In this document: piece after piece, positions 24,601 through 33,177 of the stretch
Position numbering within the stretch: position 1 is the first letter of the stretch
How the letters are laid out: every line of letters begins with the position of its first letter
Assembly: GCA_003427395.1 (NCBI GenBank)
Contig: BFEA01000001.1
Coordinates: forward strand, 11,738,966 to 11,772,142
Direction of reading: 5' to 3'
Length of the DNA: 33,177 bases
From: Chara braunii
Lineage: Eukaryota > Streptophyta > Charophyceae > Charales > Characeae
Notes under the pieces: generated by a model
Databases searched by the model: none
What the model was told of the DNA's origin: nothing
What the model saw: the letters and a program-made list of their open reading frames with translations, nothing else
Program-made: the position numbers and the translations under genes

Positions 24601-25070
24601 GCAAATCCGTCCATCAATTAGGTACTCAACCCCTACCCTGATACCCATTCGTCCCCTGACCCTACTCCCCCTTGAAAGGCATCAAGGGGGCCAGAATGGG
24701 TCAGCCAGTACTCTGAAACATCAGAAAGGACTTTTTTTAAGACCAATCTTTCAGCTGCCTAGGAATCTAGGTATGCCATCAATATGCTAGATGGAGGCAT
24801 AAATCTTGGATAGAGAGAAGGATGAGAGTTTGCCTCATGGATTTGTTGGAGAGCTGAATCTTTAATCAAACGTCAGGGTGATTGATCCCAAAGCCAAGCC
24901 CATGGATTTGCTGCCAGCTCCTTATTATGCAATTGGGGCATTTCATGACGATCTAACAGCATACAGATAATTTTTCCTTCTTTCCAGAGTTTTGCTGGCA
25001 TGGTCAAAAGAATCAAAATGATACGAAGTCTTTTTTTTTTATATATATTGCACCAATCTATTCGTGGGGA
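24601..25070. other. Intergenic sequence, no feature recognised
   Basis: Mixed composition; no coding frame, RNA or repeat structure identified. Confidence 0.45.
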
Positions 25071-25108
25071 GCATCACGTGCTGGGAACCGGGCCCAGCAT
25101 CCCTTATA
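25071..25108. repeat. Second copy of the CACGTGCTGGGAACCGGGCC element core
   Basis: The 20-bp core at 25075-25094 is identical to 18991-19010 and similarity continues for about 15 bp (GC(A/G)TCCC, TAT). It may mark the end of a dispersed element; flanks differ. It is followed by a GATGATT-rich tract (25124-25195). Confidence 0.7.
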
Positions 25109-25227
25109 ATGGGAAGACATTGATGATTGACAATTGATGAAAATTTGGGATGATTGAGGATCATTTTGGATGATTTAGGATGTCAGAGTGGGTGATTGAG
25201 GTCATGAAATAGAGCTAGATGATGACT

Positions 25228-25229
25228 NN
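25228..25229. other. Two-base assembly gap (NN)
   Basis: Unresolved bases. The join between the two sides should be treated as uncertain. Confidence 0.99.
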
Positions 25230-26150
25230 TCAGAAAGATTGTCTACTCAGCACTGAATTACTATCCTATCCCTAATTTCCTGTATCCATTCCAAACAACC
25301 AATCACAATTGAGCCCGTGCTGTGCACCAATCAGGCCTCTTCTCGGTCCCACACCCCAATGTGGCTCGGTTACAGGGCAGCGCTACCCACCCCAGCTCCG
25401 ACCATCGTCGGCCAGATTGTAGCCATTAGTCAAGTTTGCAGATTGCCTTCCTCCCCCGGCAATTCCAGACCTCTATACAAAGCCTCAAGCTCCTACGCAA
25501 GCAGGTTACAGGGCACTGCCCCAGCGCCGGCTAGCGTCGTTCTGGCGCCAACTCAACCTGGCCATTACACAAGAAGACTCAATTAGGAAATTAGCTAATC
25601 CAGAATGCCAACCAGACATCAAGGATCTGATAATATCAGAATCCTGATCAGCAAAACTTTCTGATGACGAAATTTGACGAGTACCCTGAGATGATCACAA
25701 AGATGATGGATAATGATGACGACGCTGATGATTATTTCTTCTCTCCACTCCTCCCCTTCCATGTATTCTCCTCCTCTCCCCTCATTTCCTCTTCTCCTCT
25801 CGCTGCGTCCGCTGAGCCCAACACCGCTATCAGCATGAAGTTCCTATCAGCCCCAACGAGAGAGAGAACCTCCCCATTCCCTTCTACCTTGAGGTAACCA
25901 GTTCCCCCAAAAGGTGTACCTCAAAACTAACACTCTGACCTAGTCTGCCTCCGCCAGGAGATAATGTGCCCCCATACATATCTCCCAGCCCCAGCCCAGG
26001 TCAGCTCCCATCATCTGCGTCTACTCCCTGGAGAGCAATCACCTCCCACCTTGTGTTACCCCTGCGGAGTAGCGCTCCCTTCCTGACCAACCTACCTACC
26101 AACTAGACCATAGCCTATCTGGGAGATGAGAATATAACCACCAACACAGA
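25230..26150. other. Intergenic sequence with a small duplicated phrase
   Basis: GGTTACAGGGCA(G/C) followed by CCCCAGC-CCG occurs near 25370 and 25505. A plus-strand frame at 25664-25897 begins acidic (MTKFDEYPEM) then turns Ser/Pro-rich and ends just after a GAG|GTAACC donor-like site; I cannot assign it. Confidence 0.35.
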
Positions 26151-26189
26151 GATAACTACTGATTGATGAAAAAATGAATAAAGAAACCG

Positions 26190-26194
26190 TGATG

Positions 26195-26225
<31 letters not shown>

Positions 26226-26293
26226 GGAGGAGGAGGAGGAGGAGGAGGATGATGATGATGATAAAGATTCAGATTGGTAGATGATGATGAATC

Positions 26294-26341
<48 letters not shown>
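26190..26341. repeat. (GAT)n/(GAG)n trinucleotide microsatellites
   Basis: GAT runs at about 26190-26225 and 26296-26340 flank a GAG run (26224-26250). His-, Ser- or Ile-run frames are artefacts of composition. Confidence 0.95.
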
Positions 26342-26521
26342 ATAAAATTGCCGAAGATGCATACACTTTGGTCATGGTTTGAGGCCTTCAAAGTGTGTGT
26401 GATCATTCCATTGTTTCCCTGCATGCCTGGGTCTCCATGTTTCCGTCCATCTGACCGCAGAGCAGAGAGAGAGGGAGTGAGCGGGAGAGAGTGAAAAAGA
26501 AGGAACTTCAAGGACATGGTA

Positions 26522-26727
<206 letters not shown>

Positions 26728-27029
26728 CGCACATGGGTGTCTTTGTCTCGCTCGTGTGCATGGATGCAGAATCTCAAAAGAGTGAGCCAATTGCCCTGCT
26801 CTTCACATGGAATTTAAAATAACAGCAACCATGTCTGACACTCGCCTAGGCATAATCCACTCTCGGTGATTTACCAAGTTGCCCTGCAGGGCTGAGTAAG
26901 TAGGCAGTTGCATATGAGTTACAAAGAGCTGGAAATACAAGCAAGCGGCAGCTGGGTCACAACAGCAAAGGAAGACCGGTGTGGGTACGAGGCAGGTAAT
27001 ATGTTTTATGAGTCTGAAACCTGACCTTG
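26728..27029. other. Intergenic sequence, no feature recognised
   Basis: Nothing supported by coding, RNA or repeat evidence. Confidence 0.45.
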
Positions 27030-27052
27030 GCTAAAGTCAAAAAGCATGAACC

Positions 27053-27125
27053 ACCCAGCCCATGTGGCCGAATGGTTCACACATGTAACTGTTAATAAGC
27101 AGATTATGAGTTCGGATCTGACGGA
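27053..27125 (+). repeat. tRNA-like sequence (possible tRNA-derived SINE head)
   Basis: TGGCCGAATGG fits the Pol III A-box consensus, and GAGTTCGGATCTG approximates a B box, with CTGTTAA like an anticodon loop between. Stems do not pair well, so it is not a functional tRNA as read. Confidence 0.35.
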
Positions 27126-27179
27126 TGCAGATTGAATGAATACCACAATGCCACGGCCCACTCACTTTAGAAATAAGAC

Positions 27180-28660
27180 AGCCATGTGGCATCACCCGCT
27201 GCAGTTTGGAACAAGATTCTTCACTGCATGCAAGAAATGCAGTGTGATCTGCCCCTAATAACCCTGTCTGTTGCTTGCAAGTAGAGATAACGGTTTGAAG
27301 GTGAGGTATTGTTAGTGGAACCTTGAACTTTATATCTAGGCTGAAATGAAATGAACTCAAACAAACAAAGCATGAGCCGGGTTTGAACAGACTTTGATTA
27401 GACTGAGCTGAGCTCAAATGCAGAAAAAAAGGAGTGCAGCCATTTGGCACCTGCTATCACATGAAACGTTAAGAGTGTGGGAATCTGACTTGAGTGACAG
27501 AAGGAAGTGTGACCTGCCACTGACGACCCTGTCTGTTGCTCGGAAGTGGACATAATGCGGTTGCAGCCTGCACGAGACTTAAATTCGATCTAGGCTAAAG
27601 TCAACCGACCTCCAACAAGCAAAGTGTGAACCAGACTTGAACAGAATTAAAATTAGATTGGAAGTCACACTGAAATTAACTCAAATGGACAAGCAAATGG
27701 AGTGAAGCCATGTGGCATCGCCTATTATTGCATGAACTGCACTTGAAGAGATTCCAATCAGATTGATGTCACATCGAAACCCAAACGAACAAACGGAGTG
27801 CATCGTTCGTTGGGCGTCACCTGTTATCACATGAAGCAGGCTCGAACAGATTCTAACTAGATTGAAGTCAAATGGAAATGAAATAAAAAAGTGGACCGAT
27901 GGAGTGGAACCGTGCAGCGGCGACTCCTATTATCACATGAACAGTTGATAAAAAAAGAGTCTCACTTGAGTAACAGAACGCAATTTGATCTACCACTGAT
28001 GACGCTGGTCGCAGGTGAGATATGTTCGCGGAAGCTTCAACTTGATACAGGCTAGAGTCAAAATGAATTCAAATTTCAAGCGAACAAAAACTGAATTGGG
28101 ATCGAACAGATTCTAATCACAGTGACGTCACACTGCAGTGAACTCAAGCGGACAAAAACATGGACTGCAACCATGTGGCACCACCCATCACATGAGAAGG
28201 TTGAGTGTGAGGGCTGGGCTTGAGTGAAAGAATGCAGTGTGATTCTGGCACTCCTGACCCTTGTCTCTTGCTTGAAAGTGGGGATACTGGGGTTTCCAGG
28301 GGGTACTGTTAGAGGCAGCATAAGTGTGACCTATGCTACCGTCTTCACCCGAATAAAACGCCCGGTAATTATCGCCGTATCTGGGCTGAGAGTTGTGCCC
28401 AATACAACTGTAATGACCCAGGCGTTCTATTCGGGTGAAGACGGTAGTGTCGAATAATGAACTCGAACAAACAAAGAAGGAACTAAGCTTGAACCCTTGA
28501 AGAACAGATTTTGTAATTACCCTGGCGAACTGATTGATATGGACCAAAAAAATGGGAGTGCAACCTTCAGCACTACGTATCACATGAAACGGACAGTTAT
28601 ACTGTGATGTGGGAATCAGGCTTGTGGGTCAAAAGATGACGTCCTGCACCAACGAGCCTG
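27180..28660. repeat. Degenerate tandem copies of the epsilon-tubulin 3' end and flank
   Basis: An anchor like CCTGTCTGTTGCTTG, then A-GTGGAGATAA, occurs at about 27262, 27527, 27999 (weak), 28257 and in the tubulin gene itself at 28656; spacing is roughly 260-290 bp allowing for the MITE. Translated on the minus strand the copies read VPLTIPHLQTVISTCKQQTG and LTVPPGNPSIPTFKQETR, compared with PTVPRLHPIISTFK at the tubulin terminus. Shared flanking words include CCATGTGGCA and TATCACATGAA. Confidence 0.75.
28336..28447. mobile_element. 112-bp palindromic MITE, copy 2
   Basis: Same element as 21690-21800. CTACCGTCTTCACCCGAATA starts it and its reverse complement ends it. It interrupts one unit of the tubulin 3'-end repeat array, so it inserted after that array formed. 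Confidence 0.85.
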
Positions 28661-28664
28661 TCTG

Positions 28665-29689
28665 TTACTTGAAGGTGGAGATAATGGGGTGCAGGCGAGG
28701 CACTGTCGGTGGAGGCTGAGCCCATTGTAGGCTTTGGTAATCGGCAATGAGGGTTTCCAGGGTTTCGAGGCTGTCTTCAAAAGATGCAGGTTCCATATAC
28801 TTAGTGTAATGATGGAGGAACATGCCTCGCTTGAAAAGCTTGCTGAAACGGTCCTTGATGTTGGTGAACGTATCACTGACGCAGCAATTGTTGCACAGGC
28901 AAAGGAGAGAGTAGGGCAATCCAACAGGAGGCTTGGAGCACAGCCCCACCTTGAAACCTTCAGGTGCATTCCAATAGACCATGTTGAGGCGGTTCTTGAT
29001 GCGAGCAATGTTCCTGTTCATGTCGGAGATGGTACACGACGTAGGGGAGCCTCTCAATGTCAGAGCGCAAGCGAGGTATGTGGAGCTGCAAGGGTCGGCC
29101 TTGATCAGCTGATTCTTCCAAGAAAATACCTCCGAGAACAGAATGTCGATGGCTTTGGAGTTTGCCGAAGAAGAAGAAGAAGAAGAAAACGAGGGTTGAG
29201 TTCTACCAGCCGCAGCAAATGCACCTGCAGAAGCAGGAAGAGAGGGGGATGGAGGTGCTTGCCCTCCCAGAAGAGGGGACATGCTGGAGACCAAGAAGTG
29301 AAGGCGAGGGTAAGGAACAAGATTCATGGTGATCTCGTTCATGTCAACATTCAGAGAACCCTCGAATCGAACGGAGCACGTAAGGTCAAGAAGTAGACTG
29401 GCTGCCACACCATTCATATCATCCCAAGGTTTCCCTCCTGCCATCTGCCTCTGTGAGGTGTGACCATGATTTCCATCAACATGGCTACACCGATTCTCAT
29501 GCAAGGAAGACGGCAAAGAAGAAGACCCGGCAGCATACACACCTCTGCCAGTTGCCATTGCTGAGGGTGAATGACCAGTCCGCTGCGCACATCCTCCTCC
29601 GCCTCGTTCACCTTGTCTTCCTGTCCCTCTCCGTCCACCTGCAGCAGCTGCTGCAGCAAGACAAGAGGGGTTCAACCCACCCCTGCTGG

Positions 29690-29725
<36 letters not shown>

Positions 29726-30398
29726 AGTTGCGAGTTATTTCGATGAGGGCTTGATTCTCAATGGGTAAGACGCAATCTGTGTTTTCTGCCAAGGAGGCGA
29801 CTGCAAGCATGCTATTGTAAGGCGACGTGACTACGTCATCATCTGCTGAAGGGAAGACACAGGCTGAGAACCTGTAGACCTCTGGATACTCGTCGTGAAG
29901 CTGCTCCATCACGTACGTGCCAACGCCTGAGCCGGTACCTCCTCCGAGGGAATGCAGCATGAAGAAGCTCTGAAGGGAGTCGCACCCCTCTGCCTCCCTG
30001 CGAACGGATTCCAGAATGCTGTCTTTGTATTGAGGCCCGTACACCTCGTGACCATGGGCCCAGTTGTTTCCTGATCCCGACATGTCTGTTATGTACTGAC
30101 GGGAGTCAAACAGCTCACCTAGAGAGCCCTTCAGCAGCTCCTTAACAACACCTTCTTCCATGTCTATGAGTACTGCTCTTGCCTTCAGGAAACGAATCAT
30201 CCCTCTGCCGTCACCGACAGGCAGCTCTAACGGTGGGTCAAACCGCCTGTCCACATTGTGGAAGAAGCTGCTCAACGCATCATCAAACAATCCCCTTGGA
30301 TTATAGCAAGAATGCTCCTTCAGTGCAAGCTCCCAGAACCTGCAGCCGATCTGATTGCCACACTGGCCCACCTGGATGGTGATAATCTCACGCGGCAT
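28665..30398 (-). CDS. TUBE1: Epsilon-tubulin
   Basis: 577 codons, single open frame. It starts MPREIITIQVGQCGNQIGCR (ATG at 30398-30396), the tubulin nucleotide-binding N-terminus, and keeps VLIDMEEGVV, SGSGNNWAHGH, the tubulin signature GGGTGSG (residues 152-158), DDDVVTSPYNSMLA, CVLPIENQAL, SVRFEGSLNVDMNEITMNLV, ADP...YLACAL, NRNIARIK and KRGMFLHHY. These are diagnostic of epsilon rather than alpha, beta, gamma or delta tubulin. Human epsilon-tubulin is 475 aa; the excess is two low-complexity insertions: about residues 226-322 (a poly-Ser run, then Ala/Gly/Arg-rich) and 376-412 (Pro/Ala/Ser). The protein acts at centrioles and basal bodies. The lack of introns is notable next to the intron-rich ELP1. 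Ends of this gene are duplicated on both sides. The insertions could alternatively be unrecognised in-frame introns. Confidence 0.93.
29690..29726. repeat. (CTG)n trinucleotide run inside epsilon-tubulin
   Basis: Eleven or so CTG/CAG units encode the poly-Ser run at residues 226-235. Likely length-polymorphic. Confidence 0.9.
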
Positions 30399-30659
30399 CG
30401 TCGTCTACCCCCTTGCTTTGGTCGCCCTCTTCCCCTCGTCACCTCTTTTTTTCAATCACAAGAGCGTTTTCCTTCGGCCTGCAACTGCAACCTCGAACGC
30501 AAACTCCATCGAAAAGCAAGTAGAATAGAGATCGTATGATAGCTGATTATCTCGTACAGCTCCGTGTAGCACCACTTCCATCTTTCTTTTGCTTAGTTCT
30601 CTTTCCTGCTTTCATCTACACCTCGTACAGTGATTAGGTCGCTGAAAGTAGCTTCTGTT

Positions 30660-30800
30660 TATCAAAGTGCTTAAGAAAGCTCCAAAATCCAAGCTCCCAG
30701 AATATGCAGCCGATCTGACGGCCACAGTGGCCAACCCGGATGATGGTGGTTATCGCACGTGGAATCCTCCCTCTACCCCCCCCCTGCCATGATCATCGCG
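30660..30800 (-). pseudogene. Degenerate copy 2 of the epsilon-tubulin 5' end
   Basis: The minus strand reads IPRAITTIIRVGHCGRQIGC, then IFWELG, against MPREIITIQVGQCGNQIGCR, then FWELAL. The start codon is ATT and one codon is inserted. The similarity continues into the 5' flank (GAGAGTTTTCCTTCAGCGTG against GAGCGTTTTCCTTCGGCCTG; AAGTAGAGTAGAGA against AAGTAGAATAGAGA). Start positions are 367 bp apart. Confidence 0.85.
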
Positions 30801-30999
30801 TTTCATCATGTCTTGGTAATTGCAAGAGAGTTTTCCTTCAGCGTGCAAGGCTCCAAAGGGAATGACAGCAACGACTGGGGCTACAAAATAAGTAGAGTAG
30901 AGAGCCATATCTCGTTAGGGTTCCGAGAGGAGTCGAGTACCACAGGCATGTTTTTTTTATCAGTTCTCTCGTCTCGTTCAATCACCCACAGCAAGAACA

Positions 31000-31115
31000 A
31001 GACTGTTCGTCCTATGCGAAGCCTCCCAGAGTGTCTCGGCGATCTGACTGCCGCATTGTCCAACCTGGATCATGGTGCAAGACTTCATGTGGCATCCTCC
31101 TCCACACCCCTTTTG
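31000..31115 (-). pseudogene. Degenerate copy 3 of the epsilon-tubulin 5' end
   Basis: The minus strand reads MIQVGQCGSQIAETLWEASH, with an ATG retained at 31095-31093 in the position of the real start, but the two are in different frames because of a small indel. It lies about 330 bp beyond copy 2. Confidence 0.8.
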
Positions 31116-31649
31116 TGATCGTCCTGTTCCTCTTCAGCACTTATTTCCTTCCTTTGTCCACTAACAACGCCTGTTCACTGTTTAAGGGAGAACCCAAGTC
31201 ACCCAACTCATAACAGAACATTATCCTCTCAAGCAGTTACTCATCATCATCAGATTTGCAATGTTAATTGCCAGCAAGGTTATCCTCTCGAAAACACTGC
31301 ACAGATTTGCAGGCAACATCATCCTCTGAAAACTCAGCTCAGATCTGCTGGGAACATCCTCCTCCCAAACACTAAACACTGCACAGATCTGCAGGCATGT
31401 TAGTTGCAGGTACTATTACAGTATAATACTATCCTCGCAGATGTGAGGCTTCAGGCCTGTACCGCTAACTCTGTCAGAGCGCATGGTGGGCCGATGAGCT
31501 CTCATTCAAGGAAGGAGGTGAGGAGCAGCCAAGTTAAGCTGCTCCGCCCAGCGGCTGCCATAGCTGCGGTGGGCGAGGGAAAAGGGTGGCGCTGTGACTG
31601 GAGATCGAGAAGACGAACAGCAGTGGACTGGGGGATACTTACCTGGTGA
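31116..31649. other. Upstream flank with short repeated phrases
   Basis: CATCCTC(TG/CC)-AAA-ACT and (C)AGATCTGC(A/T)GG recur between 31220 and 31400. No gene is supported. Confidence 0.45.
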
Positions 31650-31701
31650 TGACCAAGAAGCACGCCTGCAGTGGTTATAGCCTTTGCAGCATTGCTGGGA
31701 G
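31650..31701 (-). other. Possible small exon with strong splice sites
   Basis: On the minus strand, TCTCTCTCCCAG|CAATGCTGC is a good acceptor and ATCACCAG|GTAAGTATCC an ideal donor, bounding about 51 nt (frame reads NAAKAITTAGVLLGHHQ). It could be a 5' UTR exon upstream of epsilon-tubulin or part of another gene. No transcript evidence is available. Confidence 0.3.
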
Positions 31702-31894
31702 AGAGAATAACGGACAGACAGAGTGTGTGAGGGAGAGAAGTAGGAGGTGTACAGGGAGAGTAGGAGAGTAGTATAGCTGGTCGCATCGCAGTAGAGCTGC
31801 TACATTGTTGTTCTAATGATTACCGGAGGCAAGAAGTTGGGCTTTCTTTGTCAGAAGACTTCGATGTTGAGGGCATGCTCACACTAGGGCTTTT

Positions 31895-32490
31895 GTATAA
31901 AGCTCTGGACGTGATTGCAGCCAGATTCATCCAGGTTTGGTCGTAATCGCACTCAGATGCAATTTGGAAAGTGCTACCGGTAGTGTGAGTATTATGAACT
32001 GAGTGCGTTCCAATCTGGTGTGCTCTCGGCTTTGTAATTCTGCTTCCGACTTCGCTCACATACGCTTTTCCTGCTTTGAGGCTTTTGCAGCTCGGAAAAG
32101 TTGAGTTCCTATTCATTGGTTCCTTGCACAAACACTGCACCGAATTGCAGGCAAACTAGCGATCTGCAGTAAGATCTGCAGGTCGTCAACGCTCATTAAC
32201 AGATCCTTCAGGGCACCCCAATTAAGACTCTCTGGACGTGATTGCAGCCAGATTCATCCAGGTTTGGTCGTAATCGCAGTCCGATGCATTTTGGAAAGTG
32301 CTAGTGTGAGTATTATGCCCTGAGTGCGTTCCAATCTGGTGTGCTCTCGGCTTTGTAATTCTGCATCCCACTTCGCTCACATACGCTTTTCCTGCTTTGA
32401 GCCTTTTGCAGCTCGTAAAAATTTGAGTTCCTATTCATTGGTTCCTTGCACAAACACTGCGCCAAATTGCAGGCAAACTAGCGAGAAATG
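31895..32490. repeat. Two tandem copies of a unit of about 265 bp
   Basis: CTGGACGTGATTGCAGCCAG begins copies at about 31904 and 32232; both contain CATCCAGGTTTGGTCGTAAT, GAGTGCGTTCCAATCTGGTG and CTATTCATTGGTTCCTTGCA. A partial third copy starts at 32640. Copy 1 has an extra GGTAGTGTGAG-type duplication. No coding signal. Confidence 0.88.
32205..32232 (+). pseudogene. U6 5' fragment embedded in the repeat array
   Basis: CCTTCAGGGCACCCCAATTA, then AGACT, is identical to the first part of the U6 pseudogene at 32728 and is preceded by the same repeat sequence, so it was copied together with the array rather than retroposed separately. Confidence 0.65.
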
Positions 32491-32640
32491 ATCTGCAGGT
32501 CGTTAACGCTCGTTAACAGATCTGCGGGTCGTCAACGCTCATTAACAGATCGGCAGGTCGTCAACGCTCATTAACAGTCCTCATTTCTGTCAACGCTCAT
32601 TAACGCTCATTAACGCTCATTAACGCTCATTAACGCTCAT
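32490..32640. repeat. Tandem (T/C)AACGCTCAT 10-mers and GATCTGCAGGTCGT modules
   Basis: Five consecutive 10-bp units occupy 32591-32640. Before them the phrase (G/C)CAGGTCGT(C/T)AACGCTC followed by GTTAACAGAT or ATTAACAGAT recurs several times; it also occurs at 32177 and 32700. Confidence 0.88.
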
Positions 32641-32727
32641 TTGAGTTCCTAATCATTGGTACCTTGCACAAACACTGCTTGGAGCCTTTTCCTGCTAAGA
32701 TCTGCAGGTCGTCAACGCTCATTAACA

Positions 32728-32832
32728 GATCCTTCAGGGCACCCCAATTAAGACTTGGTAAAATGCCCAGAACATTAGCATGGCCCCTGCCCAAGGCTGA
32801 CAAGAACAAATCGAGAAATGATCTAAAATTTC
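32728..32832 (+). pseudogene. U6 snRNA pseudogene, diverged
   Basis: CCTTCAGGGCACCCCAATTA, then a diverged middle, then ACATTAGCATGGCCCCTGCC, CAAGGCTGACAAGAACAAAT and CGAGAAATGATCTAAAATTT, follows plant U6 along its length. The ACAGAGA box is lost. It is non-functional. Confidence 0.82.
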
Positions 32833-33177
32833 CTAATGTCCTCCTTTGAAAACTGAATCCTGTATTCACAGGGATGAAGTACTGTACTGAGTCTCATTTG
32901 TCTTGCAGCCAGATTGACAAATGCCATGCCCGATCTCGCTCTAGGGAGACCTCCAGTAAACAACCAATTGCTGATGCCGAAGACACGAAAATGATGCCAC
33001 ATACCCCACCCAAACGAAACGCTCAGACTTCTATTTTCATTCTCTTTCTTTGGCTCAGAACAGCCTACGTTTTTACACCAGGCCCCAATGTCACAGCTAT
33101 AGCAAAAAGAGATCCACTAGACAGAAACGGCGAACGAGAAAACGAAACCTCCTCCCCCCTCTTTCCCTCCTACCCTC
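32833..33177. other. Right-edge sequence, no feature recognised
   Basis: No gene, RNA or clear repeat seen. The end is C-rich (CCTCCCCCCTCTTTCCCTCC). Confidence 0.45.

Noticed and set aside
28734-29396. A 220-aa plus-strand frame opposite epsilon-tubulin
   Set aside because: It is the antisense shadow of a well-conserved tubulin gene; its Arg/Cys-rich translation has no recognisable domain.

Overview
The window looks like nuclear DNA from a streptophyte plant or green alga that makes flagellated cells. Four things point that way: an Elongator subunit 1 gene whose best-conserved blocks resemble the land-plant protein, an epsilon-tubulin gene (normally kept only where there are basal bodies with triplet microtubules), plant-type U6/U2 snRNA-derived sequences, and degenerate CCCTAAA telomere-like repeats. 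A charophyte such as Chara, or a seed-free land plant, would fit; this is inference. Genes are sparse, introns are long, and repeats fill most of the space.

Layout. Bases 1-15,744 are occupied by one minus-strand gene, ELP1. Four exons are visible (15744-15550, 11663-11307, 8542-5906 and 1170-925), all in phase 0 with GT-AG introns. The C-terminal part lies beyond the left edge. The introns hold minisatellites, microsatellites, a foldback element, tRNA-like sequences and a 2.06-2.09 kb tandem duplication that carries a RING-finger-like reading frame. About 0.4 kb upstream of the ELP1 start is a U2-U6 chimeric retrosequence with a poly(A) tail and a candidate target-site duplication. From 17.4 to 20.1 kb lie a LINE reverse-transcriptase remnant and a decayed Ty3/gypsy pol, the latter with its own small insertion. 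From 21.4 to 26.7 kb are a U6 pseudogene, two foldback/MITE-like elements, pyrimidine-rich arrays, interstitial telomere-like repeats and microsatellites. The second real gene is epsilon-tubulin (30398-28665, minus strand, one open frame). Degenerate copies of its own 5' end lie upstream of it and copies of its own 3' end lie downstream. The right end holds more tandem repeats and a third U6 pseudogene.

Assembly quality matters here. A complete Nextera Tn5 mosaic-end mate-pair junction (1174-1211) sits inside ELP1 exon 4 between two identical 191-bp copies, and a second partial junction lies at 26663-26688. Removing the first restores an uninterrupted exon. Most small open frames elsewhere are low-complexity translation. 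I found no convincing multi-gene system; the most interesting items are the U2-U6 chimera, the epsilon-tubulin end duplications, the RING-like duplicated family and the two-copy MITE.
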